From positions 4,516,637-4,580,636 of the forward strand of contig OZ025879.1 in NCBI GenBank assembly GCA_964019415.1: 64,000 bases of DNA. Reading direction: 5' to 3'. Within the stretch, counting starts at the first letter, position 1. Each line of letters starts with the position of its first letter. The position numbers and the translations under genes are program-made. The stretch comes from Ianthella basta (taxonomy: Eukaryota > Porifera > Demospongiae > Verongiida > Ianthellidae). Positions 12,951 to 43,659 of this stretch are shown here, piece after piece. Under the pieces are notes generated by a model. The model had not been told where the DNA came from. It did not search any database and worked only from the letters and a program-made list of their open reading frames with translations.

Positions 12951-13075
12951 GTTTTCTCTATTGAAGACTGCTGCAGCAACACAGTCAGCAATAGCTGCCG
13001 TTAACAAGACACCTCCAATGAAACCTCCACTGGTCCCTCCCACACCCATACCCACACAAGAGCAGTCACATGCTA
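12951..13075 (-). CDS. T block 1: Gly/Ala-rich transmembrane exon
   Basis: Acceptor CATCCCAG, then ACDCSCVGMGVGG and a helix with GGFIGGVLLTAAIAD, ending NREN at donor GTAAAC. Paralog of 46953-47087. It lies about 4.9 kb beyond the RPTP stop codon and could be an alternative tail of unit 2 or a separate gene. Confidence 0.5.
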
Positions 13076-13231
13076 CTGGGATGAAAGGGGATGGGGAATA
13101 TGGCAGAGTTGTAGTGTCTGATGGATGGGTGTAGCTATATATGTAAAACACATAACATCATCACATCAATTAACTAAAGTTTAGCAATATAAATGCCTCG
13201 GGAGAAACAGCGAAGGTGAGAGAGTATGTAC

Positions 13232-13362
13232 CTGAACACACTGTCTGCGATGAAGAATGAGATTACCCCAGGCACTAATAGCTAAAGACTCTATGTACAC
13301 AGGCCCACTTTGAATGCCAAGATACATATGTGTCACATGTAGTTGAACCACTACTTCCAGAT
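13232..13362 (-). CDS. T block 1: candidate exon next to the retrotransposon insertion
   Basis: Acceptor TTTACAG, then LEVVVQLHVTHMYLG...SGPVYIESLAIS and donor GTACAT. It enters in phase 1 but leaves in phase 0, which does not fit the following TM exon. The retrotransposon sits about 60 bp upstream of the acceptor, inside the presumed intron. Confidence 0.4.
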
Positions 13363-13421
13363 CTGTAAAGATCCTCTTGGTCATTTTAAAACTTCATAAT
13401 TTATTATTATTATAATTATTG

Positions 13422-16400
13422 CGACCTAAATTGACATTGAAAAAATGGCGGACGCGGAGCTGTCGCGAGATGAAGAGGAAGATGAAGATGAAGAGGAAGC
13501 TGAAGCGCAACCGTCTAGAGGAGGAAGCCAAAGTGCCATCTGTGCAGTTTGTGGCAGGGTCCTTACGTTGACGAAGGCTGGATTAGTCCGAACCCATGGC
13601 CCTCTTGGCAACCGCTGCCCCGGTTCGCGCGCGCCACCTGATGCGAGCGGCGCCCCCCTTACCGCTCTCACTGAAGATGTACGAGCACCTCAGCTGCCAG
13701 CACATGGGGATGATGACTACCCTCAGCACACACTGCCCAAGCCCCGGGTTAAGCCTATACGGAGGATCCCGCGCGCATCCCGAGAACTTGCCGCCAAGAA
13801 ATTCACCTCCATAATCGAGGCTGTAGTAGCCAACCCCGCCAACGTACCTGCTTGGGATCGTCTTTTTCGTTTCAGCTCTCGCTGCCTACGAGCCCCAAGC
13901 CGGGGTGGCCGTCGGCAGAACCTAGTCAGGGTCTTCAACGAACAAATCAGGGTAGAATCGGATCCTTCAGCCCTTCCATCACCCAGTAATCCGCAGAGCC
14001 GCCGGAAGCACCAGAAAGTGCGAGACTCAATGGAATCACTCGCCGGACTTGTTGCCTCCAAACTGGAGGAAGGCGACTTCAAGGGTGCAGTCCGCCTAGC
14101 CTGCTCAGAAGACTCCATTGCTAGTCAGAATGACAGTACCCTAGAGGCTCTTAGACGGAAGCACCCCGCACCACACCCCGACTCCCAAATGCCACCTCCT
14201 CCTGAGGAATTCAGCCGCTGCCCCACTGTGTCAGAGGAGGAAGTTGCCCAAGCGATTCGTTCTTTCCCGAATGGCTCTGCAGGGGGGCCAGATGGCTTAA
14301 TGCCACAGCACCTCAAGGACATGACCGGAGCCTCTGCAGAGAGCGGGGGTCCAGTGTTACTGTCAGCACTCACTGCCCTGGTCAACATCATTCTCCAAGG
14401 CAAAGTTCCAAGGACAGTCCGGCCACTTTTCTTCGGCGCCAACCTTACAGCCCTCACAAAGAAGGATGGAGGGGTGAGACCTATCGCAGTTGGTTGCACC
14501 CTCCGCCGGCTTGCAGCAAAGTTAGCAGGGAGGTGCGTCATGGATGCCATGGGAGAGCTCTTGGCCCCGCGCCAGTTGGGGTATGGCACCAAACTAGGCT
14601 GCGAGGCTGCAGTTCATGCAACCCGCCTCTACTTGAGTAACCTTCAGCCTGGCCAAGTCATCCTCAAGCTGGACTTTCAGAATGCCTTTAACTGCATCCG
14701 CCGTGACAAGATGATACAGGCTGTGAGCATTCTGGCTCCAGAGCTTACCCCTTTTGTTCATGCCTCTTACAGTGAACCTTCCTCACTTTTCTGGGGAGAG
14801 ACCTCCCTCATGTCATCGGAAGGCGTACAGCAAGGTGACCCCCTTGGTCCCTTGCTCTTCTGCCTCACCATCCACAAGCTCACCTCCCAGCTGGGGTCTG
14901 AATTTTGCCTTTTCTACCTTGACGATGGGACCCTAGGTGGAGATGCTGAACAGGCCCTTCAGGACCTGCGTTTGGTGGAGCAAGGTGCAGGAGAGCTAGG
15001 TCTCTCCTTGAACCATGCGAAGTCTGAGGTCATCAGTAAAGACCCTGCTGCCACAGGTACCTTACTTGCTGCAGCTCCCAACCTCCAGGTGACTGACCCA
15101 GACTCTGCCACCCTCCTGGGTTCCCACCTTGGCGGCATTGACAGCATCAATGAGTCCATCCGTGACAAGGTGGAATGCCTGAGAATCTTGGGTAACAGAC
15201 TCGAGCACCTTCACACTCAAGACTCCCTCCTCCTCCTCCGCCACTCCCTAGCAATCCTGAGACTGTCATACATCCTCCGAACCTCTCCTTGTTTCCTTTC
15301 TGCAGAGCTCCGAGTTTATGATGATCTGCTGAAGTCCATCACTAGTAGCATCACCAACAACTCTCTCCAGAGCTCAGTCACAGCGTGGCCCCAGGCCTCC
15401 CTCCCAGTCAAGAATGGTGGACTGGGCATCAGGAGTGCAGTCCAGCTTGCGCCCTCTGCCTTTCTGGCATCTGCTGCTGGCTCCTCCACCCTAGTTGCCC
15501 AGATTATCCCCAGGCACTTGCGGAAGTTCCCAATCGTTGCCAGGGAGGAGGCATTCAGTTGCTGGTCACAAGGACACCACAACCCTCCCCCACCCGACTC
15601 AGTATCCCACCGCCAGAGAGAATGGGACTCCCCAAGAGTTAAAGCCTCAGCCCAAGCCCTACTTGAGGATGCCCCAGATGCAAGATCCCGTGCCCGCCTC
15701 CTAGCTGCCAGCAGAAAGGAGTCTGGTGCCTGGCTGAATGCCCTCCCGGTATCAACCCTGGGGCTACGCTTGGATGACGAGACAACGCGTGTGGCTGTGG
15801 GCCTCAGACTCGGCACACCTCTCTGCCGTCCACATGAATGCAGTAATTGTGGAACCATGGTGGATGACCTGGCCACCCACGGCCTCAGCTGCCGTTTCAG
15901 TGAAGGCCGACATCCCCGCCATGCAGCTGTCAACTGCATTATTCAGAAGGCTTTGACTTCAGCCAGGGTACCTTCCAGGTTGGAACCATCGGGACTGTAC
16001 AGGTCTGATGGGAAGCGCCCTGATGGTTGCACCATCCTGCCATGGAAGGCAGGGAAGGTATTAGTATGGGATGCCACATGTCCGGACACTTACGCACCCT
16101 CCCACATCTCCGCTGCAGCCAAAGGAGCAGGTGCAGTGGCTGCACAAGCCGAGCACTTGAAGATTTCAAAGTATGCTCACCTTGAATCGAGCCACCTTTT
16201 CGTGCCAATTGCAGTGGAGACATCAGGTGTGCTGGGCCAAGCAGCACTAGACTTTGTGAGCGACCTAGGACAACGTCTCCATCAGGTGACTGGAGAAGCT
16301 AGAAGCAAGGAATACCTCCTGCAGAAGCTGTCAATAGCTATCCAACGGGGGAATGCGGCAGCAGTGCTCGGGACTGCTGAGAAAGACAGGGATCAGGATC

Positions 16401-16603
16401 CCTTCTGGGATTAACTGATTGCATGTGCATGCTCAATGACTTGTCATTCTTGTAATTTAACTTGAGTATATTGTTAAGTAATCTTTTTCTGCATGCTATT
16501 TTGATATATTTATTTTTATCTTGCAATTGTATCATTGTATGTAGCTAGCTACAGTGGTAGCTGTTTGGTGACATTACAATAAAAAAAAACCTGCAAAAAA
16601 AAA
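13422..16603 (+). mobile_element. R2-superclade-like non-LTR retrotransposon, apparently complete
   Basis: A 3182-bp insertion flanked by an 8-bp target duplication AATTATTG (13414-13421 and 16604-16611). It has a 23-bp 5' UTR, a single intact ORF, an AATAAA signal at about 16578-16583 and a 3' A tract ending at the duplication. The paralogous locus at 47409-47416 keeps one AATTATTG and no insert, which fixes both boundaries. It inserted after the T-block duplication and stands opposite to the receptor genes. The GC-rich ORF contrasts with the AT-rich host. Confidence 0.92.
13445..16414 (+). CDS. Retrotransposon ORF: zinc finger, reverse transcriptase, restriction-like endonuclease (989 aa)
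   Basis: Polyprotein for target-primed reverse transcription: the endonuclease nicks DNA and the RT copies the element RNA there. N-terminus: an acidic stretch, then a CCHC zinc finger (C33, C36, H51, C58). RT core at about residues 310-560: ILKLDFQNAFNCI with catalytic D410, GVQQGDPLGPLLF, and FYLDDGT with D493/D494 (YLDD instead of the commoner YADD). C-terminus: zinc knuckle C799-x2-C802-x9-H812-x3-C816, RHPRH, KRPDG (D860) and VLVWDATCPD (D876), the layout of the R2-type PD-(D/E)XK nuclease. No frameshift or stop, so it may be active. The clade (R2, NeSL, Hero or other) needs a tree. Confidence 0.9.
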   Translation: MADAELSRDEEEDEDEEEAEAQPSRGGSQSAICAVCGRVLTLTKAGLVRTHGPLGNRCPGSRAPPDASGAPLTALTEDVRAPQLPAHGDDDYPQHTLPKPRVKPIRRIPRASRELAAKKFTSIIEAVVANPANVPAWDRLFRFSSRCLRAPSRGGRRQNLVRVFNEQIRVESDPSALPSPSNPQSRRKHQKVRDSMESLAGLVASKLEEGDFKGAVRLACSEDSIASQNDSTLEALRRKHPAPHPDSQMPPPPEEFSRCPTVSEEEVAQAIRSFPNGSAGGPDGLMPQHLKDMTGASAESGGPVLLSALTALVNIILQGKVPRTVRPLFFGANLTALTKKDGGVRPIAVGCTLRRLAAKLAGRCVMDAMGELLAPRQLGYGTKLGCEAAVHATRLYLSNLQPGQVILKLDFQNAFNCIRRDKMIQAVSILAPELTPFVHASYSEPSSLFWGETSLMSSEGVQQGDPLGPLLFCLTIHKLTSQLGSEFCLFYLDDGTLGGDAEQALQDLRLVEQGAGELGLSLNHAKSEVISKDPAATGTLLAAAPNLQVTDPDSATLLGSHLGGIDSINESIRDKVECLRILGNRLEHLHTQDSLLLLRHSLAILRLSYILRTSPCFLSAELRVYDDLLKSITSSITNNSLQSSVTAWPQASLPVKNGGLGIRSAVQLAPSAFLASAAGSSTLVAQIIPRHLRKFPIVAREEAFSCWSQGHHNPPPPDSVSHRQREWDSPRVKASAQALLEDAPDARSRARLLAASRKESGAWLNALPVSTLGLRLDDETTRVAVGLRLGTPLCRPHECSNCGTMVDDLATHGLSCRFSEGRHPRHAAVNCIIQKALTSARVPSRLEPSGLYRSDGKRPDGCTILPWKAGKVLVWDATCPDTYAPSHISAAAKGAGAVAAQAEHLKISKYAHLESSHLFVPIAVETSGVLGQAALDFVSDLGQRLHQVTGEARSKEYLLQKLSIAIQRGNAAAVLGTAEKDRDQDPFWD

Positions 16604-16611
16604 AATTATTG

Positions 16612-17129
16612 CTTAATCTTAGTGTTTATCACTATAGAGTGCAGTTACCTAATCTGTCATGGTGTGAGACCGTGTGCAACTCTTGGTGCCAGGCATTCAA
16701 TTAGACAGCATAGGTTTCACCAGGAGAGTCAATAAGCCGGCAATACCACAGGACATGTATCAGAGTTGCTGTCAATAGTAACCTATAGCATACTAAGCTA
16801 TCAATGATGCATTATTAATAGATCCATGGCATTGGGATGTAATTGGCTGTAAGCACAAATTTATGTAAGTATGTATGTTTTGGTCTGATATATATAAGTA
16901 ACGGAAACTAATGACAGTGGCTCAATTACACCTATATTTTGCATGAAATTCAGATGTGCAATTTTAAGGTTAACTGAGGCTATGGGCCTTGTCCTGATTG
17001 CAAATTTTAACACATAATAATAGAGTATCTTAGAGTCATGCACCTTGCATCAGAGTACAGTGTATGAGAAAGCAGGTGACTGAATCTGTCTGTACATATA
17101 CCACCTTCATCCAATGCCGCTCACATGCA
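16612..17129. other. Downstream flank of retrotransposon, T-block intron
   Basis: Collinear with 47417-47800 up to about 16.95 kb; no exon seen. This collinearity is what identifies the empty site. Confidence 0.55.
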
Positions 17130-17232
17130 TGCATAGTCTGGCTCACTATCCCCTAGCTACTTTCTGCCCCCGATTATGTGAGGGTAATCAGGGGCAGGAA
17201 GTAGGGGATAGCACAAGCCAGACTAATGCATA
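17130..17232. mobile_element. Small fold-back element
   Basis: Arms of about 45 bp (AGTCTGGCTCACTATCCCCT and a near complement) around a short loop. It interrupts sequence related to T-block copies. Confidence 0.65.
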
Positions 17233-17264
17233 CAGGGCAGTCAGTTTTCTTTAATTTCATCTCT

Positions 17265-17390
17265 ATAGAGGACTGCTGTAGCAACACAGCCAACATGCAA
17301 TGGCTGCTGTCAACGGGACACCTCCAATGAAACCTCCATTGGCACTTCAGATCCACTGAGAATATGGCAGAGTTCTCAAGTCTGATGATG
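17265..17390 (-). pseudogene. Decayed third copy of the T-block TM exon
   Basis: The segment coding GGFIGG and the Ala-rich helix is recognisable on the minus strand but broken by small insertions and stops. It lies between the RPTP 3' end and T block 1. Confidence 0.55.
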
Positions 17391-17947
17391 TACAAACTAT
17401 GCATGACACATAACAATATTGTATTGAAACAATAAAGTGAAGTTTTTAGAAATAATGGCAGTACTATCTATAATAATATTATTTTGTGAAGATGAGCTGT
17501 ATGCAGCAACTGCACATTGTGATAGCTACTATAATTATTTACACACTACACTGCAAGGTGAGAGCTCATGCAGTGCTGACACAGTGATCATGACAGCAAA
17601 GCATGTGGATGTAATGCCTTAATGCTGACTTATGGTAGTCAAATACAGCTCATTTGGTCTGCATCAAGTAGACACGCGTACGTACATTCTCCATGGAAGC
17701 ATGCATATGGACATTTGCTCATAATTATAGTTAATGATTTACAATAGAACTACAGCAGTATACTACGCAAAAGGCAACCTCCTCACTGTCTCAAGATATA
17801 TGCAGCTAATGAGTCAACTACACTGCTTACAAAGGCCTAGACTGCTCATATCTATGTACAAACTTGTGCACCTGTTTGGTAGCACTTTAAAAGTGTATTA
17901 GAATTACCATTTTAAGCATAGTTGAATTAGTATTGCACCCTTCCAGT

Positions 17948-38023
<20,076 letters not shown>

Positions 38024-39374
38024 AACTATGTCTTGTATGACTCGCCTCCCCTCCTGTGGGCGTGGCTGTTATTACAGTAGGTGAATTAATAGGAAACACA
38101 TTGGCACGTGTTGAGAGTTCGCGCATTTTGCAGCTGTAGGGCTTTTATGTATTATAAGTACACATACACTGTACATGACACGATGTATATTATATACAAT
38201 TGCACTCCTATTGTGTTCTATTTTAGTGGTCTAGGACCTTCCACCTTCTCACTCATTATTCTCTCCTCTCCCTCCCTTTCATCTGCTACACATCAATTGT
38301 CATCATAGCTAAATGGCCAACATCTTTCATCTCCCACTTTTACATTTCCTCTCTTCTCTTCTGAAACCATGGCTCTTGAACTATTGTGTGTGCTGTATTG
38401 TCATTATATAGGTCTGCATATATGTGGTCTTCACAAGTCTCATTTCGCCACAACATTGGTGCAGTGCTTGTGGATGTGTGGTTAGTTGGTGTAACAAGAT
38501 TATATCCATGGCTGTTAATTATCACTGTGAATGTAGTCATAGCTAGAAGGAAACAGCACTGACACACATTCTGGAATTTGTACGATCTACACATGTGTGT
38601 GCAGGAGTGTGTCCAGCTAGTACTTGTATGTCACCATGTACACATTCACGAACATCGCACTCCATTGCACTCTCTTCTGCAGTGTCATGTCACTTGCATA
38701 GCATATAATTATGAGCACAGAAGAATTGGGTAGCTGAATATAAAGTGAAGCCTCCCCACTGTGGCGCTAGGTCTTGTGATGGTGCTGTCTCTGTATATAA
38801 GGAGTGATTTAGATAAGCCACTGGCAAACTGTTGGCTGTTTTCCAACTCCACTGCTATCGGTGAAGAACAATAGTAGGCCCTCTCCACCTCCTCACATGC
38901 AACAGTTGTTCTCATGTCTTGCAATTCTCTTACTCCATGTGTTTGGTATATGTCTGATGAAGGACTGCATGCTACCGGAATCTATAGACTTCAGTGATCA
39001 CTTTATGGCACTTGGCACACACAATGTGTTACTATAATAATTAGGCATATGCCATGTTACAGTAACTGCTACTATTGGTGCATGACATACACATATGCAT
39101 TGAGTGTATCAAATTGACAGTCTGCATACACTGATCTGAGATTCTTGAGCAAGCAACAACTGATAATAATTAATCAATCCAATGCAGGACGTTTCGACCC
39201 GAAAGTCTTAGTTGACAAAGACTCATTCAGTTACTCATTCTATTCCATTGCAATAGAGTGAAACACAACAAACACATAAGTTTCGGAGTATCCTAAATCT
39301 CATACATCTTGTATCTGAGTAAAAAAGAATTACTGAAAGCTATGAGAAAACAGTGAACATTATCATCTTCATCT
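38024..39374. other. Upstream region of the RPTP gene
   Basis: Contains the presumed RPTP promoter (no clear TATA box or initiator identified), a decayed duplicate of the ERERMERL exon at 38237-38310, and at 38709-38924 a minus-strand frame with a decayed counterpart near 62.45-62.59 kb. Confidence 0.4.
39131..39232. mobile_element. Single arm of the 22.9-kb fold-back element
   Basis: Matches the left arm: GAGATTCTTGAGCAAG, then GCAGGACGTTTCGACCCGAA, ending at GTTGACAAAGACT. Confidence 0.65.
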
Positions 39375-39423
39375 GCAGTGCTATCGCCATCCAGCATGCA
39401 CACGAGAGAAGAAAGGGTGCCAT
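39375..39423 (-). pseudogene. Extra signal-peptide exon relic in T block 2
   Basis: Begins MAPFLLSCACWMAIAL like the receptor first exons, then passes into unrelated sequence without the usual donor. It marks an additional, mostly lost receptor copy upstream of unit 2. Confidence 0.6.
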
Positions 39424-39702
39424 AGTCTACTTCTGGTATGATACCACTTCACCACCTGTGGGGCATGGCTTCCATTATAGTGCATAAATATAAACAGGAA
39501 GCACCATATTTGCACATTCAGTACAGTCTTGCAACAGTTATGTTACAAGGTTCGTACACATGTACTTCATTATATCACAAACTCCATGTGCAGAAGCACA
39601 CATATAGGGCAACCCTACCCTGAGTAAGGGCAGGGTTCATTATACTATATAGTGTAATGAACATTATTATTTATTATACATAGTTCATAAAATCATAAAT
39701 AC

Positions 39703-39917
39703 CTCAAGTGTAGCTAATGGTTGCTTGTCTGGAGTGTGGAGTGGTGCTTGTGTGCAATGCAGACAGTGCTTCTTCCACAGACTCTCCGCTATCCTTCCAA
39801 CTTCTTCATCTGTGCATGCTCTGTGCAGCATCCTTGTCAGCCTTTCCTTCTCCTCTATACCAATCCATTCTTCTACCTTCTCACTCATTAGCCTCTCCAT
39901 TCTCTCCCTTTCATCTC
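39703..39917 (-). CDS. T block 2: charged helical exon candidate (ERERMERLMSEKVEEWIG)
   Basis: About 71 residues, highly charged and helical: ERERMERLMSEKVEEWIG, then KERLTRMLHRACTDEEVG and a CLHC motif. Acceptor ATGTAG in phase 1 and donor GTATTT. A decayed duplicate of its 5' part lies at about 38237-38310. No family recognised. Confidence 0.4.
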
Positions 39918-40785
39918 CTACATATGTTGTACACATGTCAACATAAAAACTACTAAACTCTTTCACCTCACACGATTTCTTACATATTCACTCTTCTCCA
40001 ATCAAACCACGGCTCTCAGACTATTGTGTGTGTTGTACTGTCATATATTATAGGTTTGCATAATATGGTCTTCACAAGTCGCAATATTGCCACAATGTCA
40101 GTGATGTGCTTGTGGATGACATTAACAACAGTGGTTAGTTGGTTTGAACAGATTAATATGATAATGATGCACAGATACTATCAGGCACACATGTTGTGAC
40201 ATTAATCGTTGGTTGAGCCACAAGTGGTCACAGCTAATATCAAGTGTGTAGCATTGTCATGCATTTGATGATGTATCCCCTTACATGGTACAAGCTGGTA
40301 TACACGTTATAACACCTTTGGGTAGCTGCATGTGGTGTGATGGTCACACCGAATGAACAGCGCAATTGATCACACCCTTGGTGTGAGTGCTAGTGGGTGT
40401 GATTGTCTCACTAAATTTTTAACAGTGTGCATGTACATGTATTCATACAGATCAGAAATAATGCCTGTTTTACTTCAAAGTGGGAATTAATGAGCATGGC
40501 ATGGCATGGCATGGCAATGACCCTGGCATTTGTGTGATGGTCACACTGAGTCCGCAAATATTGCTATTGCAAAACCATGGCTGCTATTTTCTTGTACAGA
40601 TGTACAATGTATAAGTACCAATGTACACTTACAGACATGTGAAGAGATTCATGGACTAAATATACAGTAAGTATAGGATTGCACACATTCACTCTAACGC
40701 ACAATGTGTATGTACAGCATACATACTTATGTATGTCACAAAATGCTTGATCGATCTGCATGCATATAGCTAGCTACAAGCGCGT

Positions 40786-40787
<2 letters not shown>

Positions 40788-40866
<79 letters not shown>

Positions 40867-40877
40867 TACACACACAC

Positions 40878-40931
<54 letters not shown>

Positions 40932-40932
40932 G

Positions 40933-40970
<38 letters not shown>
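40788..40970. repeat. (CA)n microsatellite
   Basis: About 180 bp of CA repeats with a few interruptions (CG, TA, CT). Open frames on both strands here are artefacts of the repeat. Confidence 0.97.
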
Positions 40971-40977
<7 letters not shown>

Positions 40978-41294
40978 TTTCCTGGTGGAAACTGAAATGG
41001 CATAGGTTGCTGTATATAGTTTAGGCTGTGTTTCCTAAACTGTGAACTGAGTGCTTCCCTATTTGAGGAAAGTTGAAGAAATAACTCAGTTTGTTGTTTA
41101 GGAAACAAATTACTCAAGAGTCAACAGTTTTGTTCATCAGTGCAGGTGAGCACATCTTTCTCATTCAAGTTGCTGAGTACATGTTTCCACACTCAAAACA
41201 ACAGGTCCACATTGCATATACACAATTCTTACACAGTTTATATGACATCTTGTTAAGTTTAGCAATGTGAAGTCCTTGATTATCATGCATCAAT

Positions 41295-41633
41295 TTACTG
41301 ATCTTCGCCTTGATAGATTCCCGCAATACTCCCAATTCTGCACACGGTCTGGATAATCTTCAAGGCGCACTGATAATCGTAGCACAGCAACGCTTTGGCT
41401 GGGATCAACGCTCGCAACTCTTCTCCAGAAAATTCTGCGCCTCCAAATTCACCCAGAATTGTTAAATACCCATACTTAGCGCTACCCAAAAGCTGCACAC
41501 GCTTGCTGACATTCTTCTTCACGTCTGGCACAGGGAACAAATGAACATTGTACTGTAGGCGCGCCCGTACAGTGCCGTCTCCACCATCGAAGCGGGATAG
41601 CTTCGCGTGTACCAGTTCCTGACTGTTATTCAT
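41295..41633 (-). CDS. Unidentified 112-aa ORF
   Basis: Single-copy open frame from ATG (MNNSQELVHAKLSRFDGGDG) to stop, with balanced composition and higher GC than its surroundings. It contains LLGSAKYGYLTILGEFGGAE and IPAKALLCYDYQCAL. No signal peptide, TM or known motif. It could be a transposon gene fragment or a small host gene; I do not recognise it. Confidence 0.35.
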   Translation of the reverse strand: MNNSQELVHAKLSRFDGGDGTVRARLQYNVHLFPVPDVKKNVSKRVQLLGSAKYGYLTILGEFGGAEFSGEELRALIPAKALLCYDYQCALKIIQTVCRIGSIAGIYQGEDQ

Positions 41634-41874
41634 AACAACATTCGCTGTTATTCATAACAAGAGTGCATGCCGCACATTCCACTTGCAACAGCATTTTATA
41701 CGGCATGTTACCAGGCCCTATGAAATAGGGGCTGGCTACGCGAGACTACTGGAACCTGGTGTGCTCCCTGTAGTCACCAATTCACACCAATTAGCACTGT
41801 GATTGTCACTCCAAGTTTCTAACAGTGCATGATATGGCAACAATGCCATGTTCCTGCCAATTCTATAATATATA

Positions 41875-42339
41875 CCGTGTACTTGGAAATTTTCGCGAGA
41901 CGAAATTTTCGCGAATTGCCAGCTGAACTAAAATTTTGCGTTATTATTTATATTAGTTATATAGCCTATGCATTTGTATTAATTTGAATTCAAAGAAGAT
42001 GGCGGCATCTTTCGGTTTTGCAAGCTGTGTGCACGGATATCACGTATTATATCAAGAGATATGGACGGCGACGGAGGGAGAAACATTGTTATGCAGCAGG
42101 GAGACGCACAGCAGAGAGGATCCTTTTGACGTGGCGGTGATGAAGAGCGGCGAAATCGTAGGACACGATACGAGGTAGCTAAGCGTCTCCCAAACGCGGC
42201 ACGAGGTAGCTAAGGGTGCGTGCTGTGCAGTGCCGTGTTAATGCGCAGCTATGTACAGGCAAATGTTTACAGTATCATACACAAGATATGAACAAATGGG
42301 AAATGTTCGCGCGTCTCGCGAATATTTCCAAGTACGCGG
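41875..42339. mobile_element. TA-flanked TIR element with a second HIRAN-like fragment
   Basis: 465 bp, TIR CCGTGTACTTGGAAATTTTC versus CCGCGTACTTGGAAATATTC, flanked by TA. The plus-strand frame 41984-42178 reads HGYHVLYQEIWTATEGETLL and DPFDVAVMKSGEIVGH, the first half of the same domain type as in 34102-34789. Its ATG lies in AAGATGGCGGC. Confidence 0.68.
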
Positions 42340-42341
42340 TA

Positions 42342-42830
42342 AAAAGAAGTGCAAAACGATTGTCCGCAAAGTTCTCCCGCGAGCGGCCGCCAATAGAGAC
42401 CAAGCTTTCCCAGATTATGGACGCCACACCCGATCTCAATCTAAGGGAGGCGACCTGCGCGAAGAAGCTCCTGCCGAGGAGCGCGCGGTGAAAAACCTCG
42501 AATTGACCGTCCGCCACCTTGGATGTACGGAGAAACTATACGGTTTTTCGGGCACGCTCCTATGCTGCCAATACAAAAGAAAAGAGCCCCAACCGTCGTC
42601 CGCGAACTTCTCCCGTAAGCGTCGACGAATAGCGCCCAAACATTCCCATCCGTCGCACTCTGTACCCCGTATCAATATAAGGTGGTACACGTGCTGAAAT
42701 AAACTGCTGCCAAGGAGCGCGCGGCGAAAATCCAGGATGAACCGACCGTCGGCCATCTTGGATCTTGGAAGAAAGTATATGTCATACCATAGGCGTTCGC
42801 GCTGTTTTGCCATGGCAATCAACAAAGCCT
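42342..42830 (-). repeat. GC-rich tandem pair of ATGGCSGACGG-initiated segments
   Basis: Two diverged repeats, period about 240 bp, on the minus strand (starting near 42758 and 42517). Both begin MADG and share RRALLG-type, then REKFADD-type segments (open frames 42436-42825 and 42275-42517). GC-rich against an AT-rich surrounding. Whether coding or a CpG-rich promoter-like repeat is unknown. Confidence 0.5.
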
Positions 42831-43339
42831 AAGGCCAAAGTTTGATAATCGCTGGGCTATACCTTGAACCACCCTGCTTTCCTAATGGTAAATTCTACGT
42901 GGGTTGCTCAAGAGTTGGCTGTCCTAACGACCTTTTTATTTATGCACCTGGTGGTGAGACCAGGAACAATGTTTATAGAGAAGTACTATAGTTATAAGCA
43001 TCAGCATATAGCTACACAGTAACATCTATTGATGCCTTTGTACACATAGAGCTTTCCTGTGTACATGTAATTATAGCACTCCTTTTTACATTATATAGCT
43101 TTCTATTGCAGAAAGTCTGCATATGTACGTATATACACACAGAAACCTTCAGCTTCTTACAACTACCTGTTGTTTGTCTGCAATGATCTTCCATGTAAAT
43201 TGCATGCACACATGGTAGGTCAGTGCACTGACATCACCAGGCCAGCCTGGACTTTCCTTTGCCAGAGCATGTATGATCAGCCAGTGCAGTACTAGCTGGG
43301 GCCTGAGTAGCAATGGCATTACCAGCCTGTGTCCAACCA

Positions 43340-43396
43340 GCCAGCATACGCCGGGCATGCGGAGAGACCCGCCTGAAGGGCGGGTCTGTCTGCTAG
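43340..43396 (+). mobile_element. Helitron-like 3' end
   Basis: Hairpin AGACCCGCCTGAAGGGCGGG completed by TCT, then GTCTG and CTAG before T. Same architecture as 18628 with a different stem sequence. 5' end unknown. Confidence 0.55.
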
Positions 43397-43579
43397 TACA
43401 TAATATTTCAGTGTCCTTACAGAAGACATCTGTGTAGCTGTACAGCTGTAAGTGACCATGTCCAGAAGGGAATGTACAGTTCCAAAATGCATATTATACC
43501 AAAGCTGAGACATGTTGTATTATTTATTCTACCAGGTGACATACAGCAACTTAACCTCTGTACATTTGATATGACTTGT

Positions 43580-43659
43580 ATAATTTAATTTCAATTGGTC
43601 AAACGCTCAAATTCAAATGATTGAGTGGAAACCCACCCAAAGGGCAGGTGATCAGCTAG
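43580..43659 (+). mobile_element. Helitron-like 3' end, same family as 18.6 kb
   Basis: TTGGTCAAACGCTCAAATTC, then a slightly mismatched CCCACCC...GGG hairpin and CTAG before T, 263 bp after the previous Helitron end. Confidence 0.55.

Noticed and set aside
13426-16247. Several antisense and alternate-frame open frames of 60-200 codons
   Set aside because: They lie within the GC-rich retrotransposon ORF, whose frame has RT and nuclease motifs; the others lack any motif.
13445-16414. Processed host gene instead of a retrotransposon
   Set aside because: A short leader, A tail and target duplication would fit a retrogene, but the protein itself is a complete RT plus R2-type endonuclease, so a self-mobilising element is simpler.
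40736-41117. Long open frames of alternating Cys-Val or His-Thr on both strands
   Set aside because: They are translations of the (CA)n microsatellite.
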